Source: Hoylesella oralis ATCC 33269
GTDB taxonomy: Bacteria; Bacteroidota; Bacteroidia; Bacteroidales; Bacteroidaceae
Direction of reading: 5' to 3'
NCBI RefSeq assembly: GCF_000185145.2
Contig: NZ_GL833119.1
Location: forward strand, 248,001-312,000
DNA length: 64,000 nt
Shown here one piece after another: positions 32,162 to 41,269 of the stretch. The notes under the pieces were generated by a model. It ran no database searches and was not told where the DNA came from. It saw nothing but the letters and a program-made list of their open reading frames with translations. Numbering within the stretch: position 1 is the first letter of the stretch; every line of letters begins with the position of its first letter. Position numbers and translations under genes: made by a program.

Positions 32162-33268
32162 ATGGACATAAAAAGAACATTTGGGACTGTAATAACGGCA
32201 CTCTTATGCATTTGCAGCCCCATTAAAGCACAAAAGAACATGGAACTGACAGCACGACATCAAAGTCTTTCGGCCATTGCAGGCTTGGAAGCAAAGGGAG
32301 ATTTGGAACGTCTGTACACGACAATTGATGAAGGTTTGAACCGCGGACTTACCGTTGCAGAGATCAAAGAGGCACTTTCACAGCTGTATGCTTACACGGG
32401 TTTCCCGCGTTCTCTTAATGCCTTGGGGCAGTTGCAGAAGGTTGTAACCGACCGAAAGGCAAAGGGTATATCCACTGAATTGGGAAACGACGGCGATATA
32501 CTGCCCAAAGACTTCAATTCTCTGCAGGAAGGAACGAAGATACAGACACAACTTACGGGCAAGCCATTTAGCTATGACTTCAGCAAACGCGAAGACTATT
32601 ACCTCAAGGCCCACCTTTTCGGCGACATATTTGCAAGTCCTGTACTCAGTCATGCCGACAGAGAAGTTGTAACATTGAGTGCCATAGCTTCGCTGAAAGG
32701 TTGCGAGAGCCAACTTAGAGCACATGTCCGCGGGGCTTACAACATGGGTGTAAGCCTCGAAGAGTTACGGTCTATCCCCGATATACTGGCTACCTATGTG
32801 GGCGATATGGAAGCCTACCGCGCACGCAAGGCCATTGCAGCGGTGATGAACGAACCGTTCAGCGAGGGCGCACCGATAGAAAATCCGCTCTATCCCGTGG
32901 GAACTCCCAACACGGCATACGCCAAATACTTCATCGGAAATAGCTATTTGCAACGCATTGGCGAGGGTGAAATACCGATGGCCAACGTAACTTTCGAACC
33001 CAAATGCCGCAACAACTGGCACATTCACCACAAAACAGGACAGATACTTATTGCTGTGGGCGGCCGCGGATGGTATCAGGAGTGGGGCAAGGAACCCGTA
33101 GAAATGAAACCGGGCACGGTTATCGAGATACCTGCAGAGGTAAAACACTGGCACGGGGCGGCCAAAGACAGCTGGTTCCAGCACATTGCATTCTCGATAC
33201 CCGTAGAAGGTGCTTCCACTGAATGGCTCGAAGAAGTGGACGATACCTACTATAATAAGCTGCCGTAA
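32162..33268 (+). CDS. Exported carboxymuconolactone decarboxylase-like / cupin fusion
   Basis: The 368-aa protein has a signal peptide (...CSPIKAQ), two CMD-like helical domains (about 40-110 and 155-225, the latter with CESQLRAHVRGAYNMG) and a C-terminal cupin (about 255-350, metal ligands likely in WHIHHKTGQ and the later KHWHG). Such fusions are common in Bacteroidales and are annotated as CMD-family proteins. A peroxidase-like or stress-related role is guessed but not shown. A TATCTTTG box lies at 32133-32140. Confidence 0.85.
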   Translation: MDIKRTFGTVITALLCICSPIKAQKNMELTARHQSLSAIAGLEAKGDLERLYTTIDEGLNRGLTVAEIKEALSQLYAYTGFPRSLNALGQLQKVVTDRKAKGISTELGNDGDILPKDFNSLQEGTKIQTQLTGKPFSYDFSKREDYYLKAHLFGDIFASPVLSHADREVVTLSAIASLKGCESQLRAHVRGAYNMGVSLEELRSIPDILATYVGDMEAYRARKAIAAVMNEPFSEGAPIENPLYPVGTPNTAYAKYFIGNSYLQRIGEGEIPMANVTFEPKCRNNWHIHHKTGQILIAVGGRGWYQEWGKEPVEMKPGTVIEIPAEVKHWHGAAKDSWFQHIAFSIPVEGASTEWLEEVDDTYYNKLP

Positions 33269-33270
33269 CC

Positions 33271-33375
33271 ACCTTATTAATATATAAGGTGCTCCAATAT
33301 TGGAGCACAGGCATAACTCGTATACCGGCATCGGCGCCCGTCTGAAAAGAATACGGCAGGCACCGATGCCGGTAT
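33271..33375. terminator. Cluster of three inverted repeats between convergent genes
   Basis: In order: ACCTTAT/ATAAGGT (33271-33290), the perfect 20-base palindrome formed by GTGCTCCAAT and ATTGGAGCAC (33289-33308), and ATACCGGCATCGG/CCGATGCCGGTAT (33322-33334 with 33363-33375, 13 bp). The last suits termination of the minus-strand methyltransferase gene, the second the plus-strand cupin gene. Confidence 0.65.
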
Positions 33376-33377
33376 TA

Positions 33378-33896
33378 TTATTCTTGTTTCCACAATGCTT
33401 TCATGGCATTCTCTTCCTGACGGATGCGTATTGCCAGCAAACAGCCATATAACGGCAACCCTACTGCCACGGTGTACCATGCGTTACAGAGTAAACTAAC
33501 GCCGATAAGCTCGGGAATAATATTAAGATAATAGTTAGGATGACGGACTTTTCTGAATAAGAAACTCCTTTCAATTCGATGGTTAGGAACGATATACAGC
33601 TTTACCGTCCATACATCATGCAGCTTGTAAATTACGTAGAATAGCATTGCATACGCGAAGGTCATCACACCTACGCCCCACATAGATAGCGCATTGAAGT
33701 CTGTTTCGGAGATATAAGCCTCATACAAAGCAGAGAAATAAAAAGCAATGTGGGCAAGCGTAAGCAAAAGAGAATTGAATTTGCCATATTGCACGGCACC
33801 TTTCTTTCGAATATGTTTCTCGTTTCGGATAGAATAAGACAACGAAATCAAGCGCAAGGCAAAGAATACAATGAATGTAAAAATAATGTACCGCAT
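33378..33896 (-). CDS. Isoprenylcysteine methyltransferase-family membrane protein
   Basis: The 172-aa protein has four to five hydrophobic segments and the ICMT/PEMT hallmark RKVRHPNYYLNIIPELIG followed by IRIRQEENAM near the C-terminus, where S-adenosylmethionine binds. Bacterial members methylate small or lipid substrates in the membrane; the substrate is unknown. A TATCTTTGCA box at 34045-34036 (minus) gives a leader of about 140 bases. Confidence 0.82.
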   Translation of the reverse strand: MRYIIFTFIVFFALRLISLSYSIRNEKHIRKKGAVQYGKFNSLLLTLAHIAFYFSALYEAYISETDFNALSMWGVGVMTFAYAMLFYVIYKLHDVWTVKLYIVPNHRIERSFLFRKVRHPNYYLNIIPELIGVSLLCNAWYTVAVGLPLYGCLLAIRIRQEENAMKALWKQE

Positions 33897-35769
<1,873 letters not shown>

Positions 35770-35790
35770 TACATTACTCCATAAGCAACA

Positions 35791-35825
35791 AAAGCGGGAA
35801 GACCTTTAACAGGTTTTCCCGCTTT
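35791..35825. terminator. Terminator between eno and the YitT gene
   Basis: AAAGCGGGAA (35791-35800) pairs with TTCCCGCTTT (35816-35825), extended by an inner ACCT/AGGT pair and followed by CTATTTT. Convergent genes on both sides. Confidence 0.8.
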
Positions 35826-35845
35826 CTATTTTATGTAGACAGGAA

Positions 35846-36751
35846 CTATACTGTTTTCGAATGCGATTTATGGCGCACTTTGAACTTATCGAAACCCTCG
35901 CCATACACGCCGATAACCGCGCTTTGAGATACGAAAGCGGCGGGATCTATTTCATCGATAAGGCTGAAAATCTTATCGGATTCGCTCTTTTTAGCCAACA
36001 CAAAAAGCATTTTCACCTCACGTCCGGAATAGAAACCGCTGGCATTTATGACCGTACAACCGCGGTGCGGGTTCTCATTGATACGGTGCCCGATTTCCTC
36101 ATACTTATCGGATATGATGAAAAACTGTACCGAACGTCGCATGGAATTGACCACTTGATCTACGCAAAAAGCCGTTACGAAAAGCACTACATAGCCATAG
36201 ATCACCTTTTCCCAGTCGTGCAAAACGAAATAACTCGAAGAGATAATAAAGATATCGCAAATCAATATCACCCGTCCCAGCGATATGTCGCGATACTTGT
36301 TTACGATGGCAGCGATGATATCCGTACCGCCCGTGCTGCCATTAGCCGATAAACCGAGCCCTACCCCCGTACCGCAAAAGGCAGCACCTATAACACTTGC
36401 CATAAACGGTTGGTTCTTCAACAGCACTACCCCCTTCATTGTTTGCGTGGCAAACGTGGTAAGAAGCGTAAGTACCAGTATGGCAAAAATGGTTTTGACA
36501 CAAAATTTAAGGCCCAAGATACGCAGGGCAAACACCATTAGAATGGCATTAATGACGAAATAGGATACCTCTACATGGGTACCGGTCCACCAAAATATGA
36601 CGGAAGAAATGCCGGGTACACCACCCGTGGCAATACTGTTGGGCAGCAAGAACACATTCCAACCGATGCAATAGAACATCATCGCGATGCCTATAAAGAT
36701 ATAATCGCGCAGCTCTTTAAACAGTGTAGCTTTATCAAACGCCTTCATCAA
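35846..36751 (-). CDS. YitT-family membrane protein (DUF161/DUF2179)
   Basis: The 301-aa protein has about five to six membrane segments (within residues 15-205), with conserved SIATGGVPGISSV and ANGSTGGTDIIA motifs of the YitT family, and a C-terminal soluble DUF2179 domain (about 225-290). Family members are putative transporters or efflux proteins of unknown substrate. Met1 or Met2 may be the start. Confidence 0.87.
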   Translation of the reverse strand: MMKAFDKATLFKELRDYIFIGIAMMFYCIGWNVFLLPNSIATGGVPGISSVIFWWTGTHVEVSYFVINAILMVFALRILGLKFCVKTIFAILVLTLLTTFATQTMKGVVLLKNQPFMASVIGAAFCGTGVGLGLSANGSTGGTDIIAAIVNKYRDISLGRVILICDIFIISSSYFVLHDWEKVIYGYVVLFVTAFCVDQVVNSMRRSVQFFIISDKYEEIGHRINENPHRGCTVINASGFYSGREVKMLFVLAKKSESDKIFSLIDEIDPAAFVSQSAVIGVYGEGFDKFKVRHKSHSKTV

Positions 36752-36957
36752 CGGTCATTAAGATTTATGGAAGCAAAGTTAAGCGAAGAAAAGGAGATGG
36801 CAAAATAAATTTATTAAAATGTTCATCCTGCCTTGATAACTTTTTTATCTTCATGGCCTGTCGGCGATAGAAGCACTGCTTGTCTGCCTTATACCTTATG
36901 CCTATCCTCCCTACACAGGCATCCTATCGGGCACATTCTTGCATTCTGTTGCAAACA

Positions 36958-36988
36958 CAGGCGGTACTCCGCATGAGAATACCGCCTG
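36958..36988 (-). terminator. Hairpin after the small cupin gene
   Basis: CAGGCGGTA (36958-36966) pairs with TACCGCCTG (36980-36988). It is about 30 bases past the stop of the minus-strand cupin gene; only a weak T-rich tail follows. Confidence 0.5.
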
Positions 36989-37019
36989 TATTTCCATCTC
37001 AAGCATGCCGTTCGCACCG

Positions 37020-37346
37020 TTAACCTCGTATCATCGTAATCAACATTTTGAAGCGGTGAACCGCATTCACGGCATGGGGATGATTGGCAGGAAGGATAAT
37101 CATTTCGCCTGCCTTGGGGTGATAAAGTTCACCATCGATCATTACTTCGGCCTCACCGTCTATAATCAACAGCGTTGCATCGTAGGGTGCGCTATGCTCA
37201 CTCAACCGTTGACCTTCATCAAAGGCAAAGAGCGTTATACTTCCGGCATTGCTGTGTTCAAACTCCTTGCTTACAATACCGCCCGCAGCATAATCTATCA
37301 ATTCGTTCGGGCGCAGTACCTTTTTCTTTTCAATCACCTTATCCAT
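37020..37346 (-). CDS. Small cupin-domain protein
   Basis: A 108-aa single-cupin protein: motif 1 region GQRLSEHSAPYDATLLIIDGEAEVMIDGE and motif 2 region AGEMIILPANHPHAVNAV. The two metal-ligand histidine areas (H in SEHSAPYD, then HPHA) are present, so a metal site is likely. Such proteins are often small-molecule binders or isomerases; the substrate is unknown. It is divergent from the Crp/Fnr gene, with their starts 132 bases apart. Confidence 0.88.
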   Translation of the reverse strand: MDKVIEKKKVLRPNELIDYAAGGIVSKEFEHSNAGSITLFAFDEGQRLSEHSAPYDATLLIIDGEAEVMIDGELYHPKAGEMIILPANHPHAVNAVHRFKMLITMIRG

Positions 37347-37441
37347 ATCGTTATTTGTTAGTTAAGAGCATGATGTCTTATCAGCCTGTTTACGAACAAA
37401 TGCCGTGCCAAGCGCGATTATGATAACAAATGTTACCGCCG

Positions 37442-37473
37442 TTTGCACGTTTCGGCCAAAATAAGTATCTTTG
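37442..37473 (+). promoter_or_regulatory. Consensus promoter directly before the Crp/Fnr start codon
   Basis: TTTG (37442-37445), a 20-base spacer and TATCTTTG (37466-37473) form a perfect promoter. The chosen ATG is only 6 bases after the -7 box, so the predicted RNA starts at or next to the start codon. Confidence 0.75.
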
Positions 37474-37478
37474 TCGCC

Positions 37479-38147
37479 ATGAATGATAGAATTACCAAAG
37501 CTCTTCGCCTGTGCCCCCTATTTGCGGGAATGGAGCCTTTCGAAATAGAAATGACGCTATCCGGCATCGATTATCGTATCGTTAATTACAACAAACACGA
37601 CGTTTATGCGCTCGCAGGCATGCCATGTAAGTATGCCGATATCGTAATCAACGGCGAACTGGTATGCCGAATGGTGAGCCTGAGCGGCAAGCAGGTGGAA
37701 GTTAGTCGGTTGAGAGAAGGCAACATAGTGGCACCTGCGTTCATCTTTGCCAAGCACAACAGCATGGCTGTAAGCGTAGAAACAGAGGGCGAAACGGCCG
37801 TTTTGCGAATGTTACCGGCCACTCTACTGCGCTTACTCGACCAAGATGATAAGATCAGAATGAATTTTATCCGCGTTCTTTCTAACATAGACGTCTTCTT
37901 AACCCACAAGATGAAGGTGTTATCCCTATTCACTGTGCGCGAGAAAGTGACTTACATGCTCCTTGAACAGGCCGGTCGGCAAGGTTCCGACGTAATTAAA
38001 TTAGACAAATCGCGGCAGGAAATCGCCGATAGCTTCGGCATACAGAAGTATTCGCTGCTGCGTGTATTGGCGGAACTGGCCAAGAACGAGGCCATCAGGA
38101 TAGAGGGAAAAACCATCACGATACTCGACAGAAAGAAAATGAAATGA
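37479..38147 (+). CDS. Crp/Fnr-family transcriptional regulator
   Basis: The 222-aa protein (from Met at 37479) has a cyclic-nucleotide-binding-like beta-roll (about 10-125) and a C-terminal winged helix with LDKSRQEIADSFGIQKYSLLRVLAEL as recognition region. It lacks the four-cysteine set of oxygen-sensing Fnr. A start at 37443 is possible on paper, but its first codons overlap the promoter, so I reject it. The stop overlaps the next gene's start (38144-38147), which couples the regulator to the pseudouridine synthase gene. Confidence 0.88.
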   Translation: MNDRITKALRLCPLFAGMEPFEIEMTLSGIDYRIVNYNKHDVYALAGMPCKYADIVINGELVCRMVSLSGKQVEVSRLREGNIVAPAFIFAKHNSMAVSVETEGETAVLRMLPATLLRLLDQDDKIRMNFIRVLSNIDVFLTHKMKVLSLFTVREKVTYMLLEQAGRQGSDVIKLDKSRQEIADSFGIQKYSLLRVLAELAKNEAIRIEGKTITILDRKKMK

Positions 38148-39865
38148 CCTTTCACCGGCTTTATACCGACATTCTTCCACCCGATACATTTACCGATCCG
38201 TTCTGCTATGAGCCCCATCCGTTGTGCCTGATGGCCGTAAACGATTTGATCGGCCGCATTGAAAAGCCGGAGAATACGAGCAATACGGCTTTCCTGAACG
38301 AGGCAAGACAGGGCAAAATGTTCGGTGTATTGGTAGCGCAGAAGCCCCAGCCAAGCGCATCGGGAGCAATGCCTATCGGCTACATAGCGGCTTATTCCGG
38401 ACAAATATGCGGCAAGAGCAACTGGCAGGGGTTTGTTCCAGCGGCGTTCGACTATCTGCAAACCGGCGGTTATTTCAAGCTCCATGAGCAGGAAATATCC
38501 GATATAAATAAAAAGGTGGAGACTCTCGAGACCGACAACCATTATCTGCAACAGCAACAAGAGCTGCATTTGTTGCACCGAGAAGCCGAAAGAACGATCG
38601 AAGAATATAAAAACACCATCAGAAAAGCCAAGGAAAAACGCGACCGCCTGCGCCTTCAAACTCCGACAAATGCCACAGACGAAACTAACATGATACGCGA
38701 AAGCCAGTTCATGAAAGCCGAACTGAAGCGCATGAAGCAGCGGTTCCGCGCTGCTATAGCCGAGAAAGAAACACTGTTGAAGGATAAAGAAGCGGAGATA
38801 GAACTGCTGAAGAAAGCACGTAAACAGAAGTCTGATGCTCTTCAGCGGTGGCTCTTCGAGCATTTCACCATGCTCAATGCCGAAGGAGAACGGCGCAATT
38901 TGATCGATATATTTGCCGAAGAAGCGGGAAAGATGCCGCCCGCAGGCAGCGGAGAGTGCTGCGAACCCAAGCTCTTGCAGTATGCCTACCGCCACCGGCT
39001 GCACCCTCTGTGCATGGCAATGTTTTGGTATGGAGCCTCTCCGAAAGACGAAATCCGCCATCATCTGCACTATTATCCGGCCTGTAACGGCAAGTGTAAG
39101 CCTATTCTCTCGTGGATGCTTCGCGGACTGCCCGTAGCCCCGTCTGCCACACACTTTGCGACTACCCCCAACAGACCTACAACTTGTGCTCCTTACACCA
39201 TAGCCCTATCGCCGACAAACGCCACATCTGTGCCAGATATACCTATTGTCTACGAAGATGAAGCGATAGTTGTAATCAACAAACCCGCAGGAATGTTGAG
39301 CGTTCCGGGCAAAGCCTGTGCGCTTTCGGTGTACGACCTGATGCGCATGCGCTATCCCGACAGCAACAGTCCGCTTATCGTTCATCGCCTCGACATGGCC
39401 ACGAGCGGGCTCCTCATCATAGCCAAAACCAAGAATGCCCACCGCATATTGCAGCGACAATTCGCCGAACACACCATACGGAAGCAATATATAGCCGTGC
39501 TCGATGGCGTGCCCGACAGTTGCAGATGGCCTTCTGCCGGCATTATCTCACTGCCCTTGCGCCCCGACTTAGCTGACCGACCTCGACAGCTCGTCGACTT
39601 TGAACATGGTAAAGAGGCTGTTACGGAGTACAAGATATTGCGAACTGCGGGCGAAGAAACGCGCATCGCGCTCTTTCCCCATACGGGGCGAACGCATCAG
39701 TTGCGCATTCACTGCGCTCATCCTTATGGTCTGAACTGCCCGATCAAAGGCGATAATCTCTACGGCACGCGTTCGCAGCGGCTCTACCTGCATGCCGAAA
39801 GTATGGAGTTTATACACCCTGTAAGCGGCAGATGCATAAAATTAAGCGCCGAGGCGGAGTTTTGA
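38144..39865 (+). CDS. RluA-family pseudouridine synthase with long N-terminal extension
   Basis: The C-terminal third (about 365-573) is an RluA-type synthase: YEDEAIVVINKPAGMLSVPG, the catalytic HRLD with D417, TSGLLIIAKT and the late HTGRTHQLRIHC. It isomerises uridine to pseudouridine in rRNA or tRNA. The first ~360 residues are unusual: an N-terminal globular part with FGVLVAQKP and GYIAAYSGQICG, a coiled coil (about 115-245), and a segment with spaced cysteines (GECCEPKLLQYAYR ... PACNGKCKP) that may bind metal. Long forms like this exist in Bacteroidales; the extension's role is unknown. Coupled to the Crp/Fnr gene by ATGA. Confidence 0.87.
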   Translation: MTFHRLYTDILPPDTFTDPFCYEPHPLCLMAVNDLIGRIEKPENTSNTAFLNEARQGKMFGVLVAQKPQPSASGAMPIGYIAAYSGQICGKSNWQGFVPAAFDYLQTGGYFKLHEQEISDINKKVETLETDNHYLQQQQELHLLHREAERTIEEYKNTIRKAKEKRDRLRLQTPTNATDETNMIRESQFMKAELKRMKQRFRAAIAEKETLLKDKEAEIELLKKARKQKSDALQRWLFEHFTMLNAEGERRNLIDIFAEEAGKMPPAGSGECCEPKLLQYAYRHRLHPLCMAMFWYGASPKDEIRHHLHYYPACNGKCKPILSWMLRGLPVAPSATHFATTPNRPTTCAPYTIALSPTNATSVPDIPIVYEDEAIVVINKPAGMLSVPGKACALSVYDLMRMRYPDSNSPLIVHRLDMATSGLLIIAKTKNAHRILQRQFAEHTIRKQYIAVLDGVPDSCRWPSAGIISLPLRPDLADRPRQLVDFEHGKEAVTEYKILRTAGEETRIALFPHTGRTHQLRIHCAHPYGLNCPIKGDNLYGTRSQRLYLHAESMEFIHPVSGRCIKLSAEAEF

Positions 39866-40376
39866 AAGGGGAAAAGGTAAAAAAGTAAAGGGGTAAAAAG
39901 GCAAAAGAACAATGTTAACGATGCAGTCTATAACAGACAGATGCACCGTTTAAGAGTAAAACTCCTATGATTTATGTCAGGTAAATATGTTATATAAAAT
40001 CGGCGATAGTCTATTTGTGGGGCATAGATATGAGATTTTTTGCAAATAGGTGTTCCGCATAAATCCGCTTTTCTCTCCGCTCGACCTCATTTCTTACAAG
40101 GACTTATAACTGTCAAATCCCCACATAATCATCTTCCAATGTCTTTCTATCTTCTCTTCTTGCTCCCCTTTCCTCTTTCCTCTGTACCCTTTATCTTTCC
40201 TCCATGTTTCCCTCTCTTCCTTTCCTCAATTCCCCTATTTTATCTAAAAAACGCTTAAAATTATCCTAAATGTCTTATTTATTTTGAGATATTTCCATTT
40301 TTTCGTATCTTTGCAAGCAAATCAAACATATCGATATGGATGATTTATCAATATTAATATAAGAATGTAAGTAAGG
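39866..40376. other. Gap with purine- and pyrimidine-rich tracts and the calycin gene promoter
   Basis: A purine-rich run (39864-39911, AAAGG/AAAAGG repeats) and a pyrimidine-rich run (about 40140-40245) lie in the same gap. A TATCTTTG box at 40306-40313 is the likely promoter of the following gene. No credible gene between. Confidence 0.6.
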
Positions 40377-40976
40377 ATGAACAGATTATTAATAATAATT
40401 TCCGTATTGTTTTTTGCACTTACAACTTCGGCACAAACCGATGTTTCGGCCGTTTACGGCACTTACGACGGCAATCTTTATACCGAAATCGGTAAGCCTG
40501 CCACCACTACAGGTACCCCCAAGAAAGTGAAGATAGAGGTTGCCAAAGGCACGAAAGAGAACACTGTAAACCTTACAATACAGAATTTCGTGTACGGAAT
40601 TTTACAATTTAAAGACATAACGCTTGATAATGTGGGCGTAACTCTATCGAATGATGGCTGTACTTTTGCAAAAGTAACCGAGAAAGAAGTAGAAGTAGAG
40701 ACCAAAAACGGCCTAAGTTTGTATCTTTTCATATCTTTAGACGATACTAAGAGTTATGTAAAAGACGGAAAGATGTGGCTGGATATGAAGATAAGATATA
40801 CAACCACCTATATTTATTCTATCTTTAATGGCAATAAAGTTGTTACGGGAATAGATCTGCCAGTGGCTTCCGAACAGACTAAAGACATGAAGTATTACGA
40901 TTTGAGCGGTCGGCGAGTTGTAAAACCACATAAAGGTATTTATATTGTAAATGGTAAAAAAATCATTATAAGGTAG
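40377..40976 (+). CDS. Secreted calycin-like protein with T9SS-type C-terminal tail (paralogue 1)
   Basis: The 199-aa protein has a signal peptide (...ALTTSAQ), a calycin/lipocalin-like beta-barrel domain (about 25-150) and the C-terminal tail YYDLSGRRVVKPHKGIYIVNGKK, the pattern of type IX secretion sorting tails in Prevotella. It would be exported and possibly surface-attached. A paralogue of similar length is at 58608-59222. Ligand unknown. Confidence 0.8.
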   Translation: MNRLLIIISVLFFALTTSAQTDVSAVYGTYDGNLYTEIGKPATTTGTPKKVKIEVAKGTKENTVNLTIQNFVYGILQFKDITLDNVGVTLSNDGCTFAKVTEKEVEVETKNGLSLYLFISLDDTKSYVKDGKMWLDMKIRYTTTYIYSIFNGNKVVTGIDLPVASEQTKDMKYYDLSGRRVVKPHKGIYIVNGKKIIIR

Positions 40977-41033
40977 GGTGTTGTAATTCTATCTACTGCG
41001 CGTGATGCGTATTTTTTTTATAGCTCTCTATGT

Positions 41034-41063
41034 AAGTTGGGCCTTTTGAGCCCAACTTTTTTA
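41034..41063 (+). terminator. Intrinsic terminator after the calycin gene
   Basis: AAGTTGGGC (41034-41042) pairs with GCCCAACTT (41050-41058), followed by TTTTTAT. A classic intrinsic terminator. Confidence 0.85.
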
Positions 41064-41100
41064 TGCAATAATGGCAACAAATATCAAATATTTCGCTTTT

Positions 41101-41248
41101 TTGCACTATCTTTGCATAAAATAGGCGGCACCTCAACAAATTGAAACAAGTTTCTTTGTATTCGGTTTGCACTATCTTTGCATAAGATAGGCGGCGCCTC
41201 AACAAATTGAAACAAGTTTCTTTGTATTCGGTTTGCACTATCTTTGCA
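41101..41248 (+). repeat. 66-bp tandem promoter repeat, 2.2 copies, with three -7 boxes
   Basis: The block TTGCACTATCTTTGCATAA...GTATTCGGT starts at 41101 and again at 41167, and a third partial copy starts at 41233, an exact 66-base period. Each start carries a TATCTTTG box (41107-41114, 41173-41180, 41239-41246). The two full copies differ at only two positions (AAAT/GAT, CAC/CGC). The gene at 41270 therefore has up to three stacked promoters. Confidence 0.9.
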
Positions 41249-41269
41249 ACAATCAAAAAACACAAAAAC

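Noticed and set aside
37952..39154. A 400-aa minus-strand frame over the Crp/Fnr-RluA region
   Set aside because: It is the longest antisense frame here but lies over two convincingly coding genes and has no family features.
40040..40258. A 72-aa plus-strand frame before the first calycin gene
   Set aside because: It runs through a pyrimidine-rich low-complexity tract and has no plausible start signal or family.
41101..41248. The 66-bp repeat as a mobile element or CRISPR
   Set aside because: It has no spacers, ends or transposase; each copy is a promoter unit.
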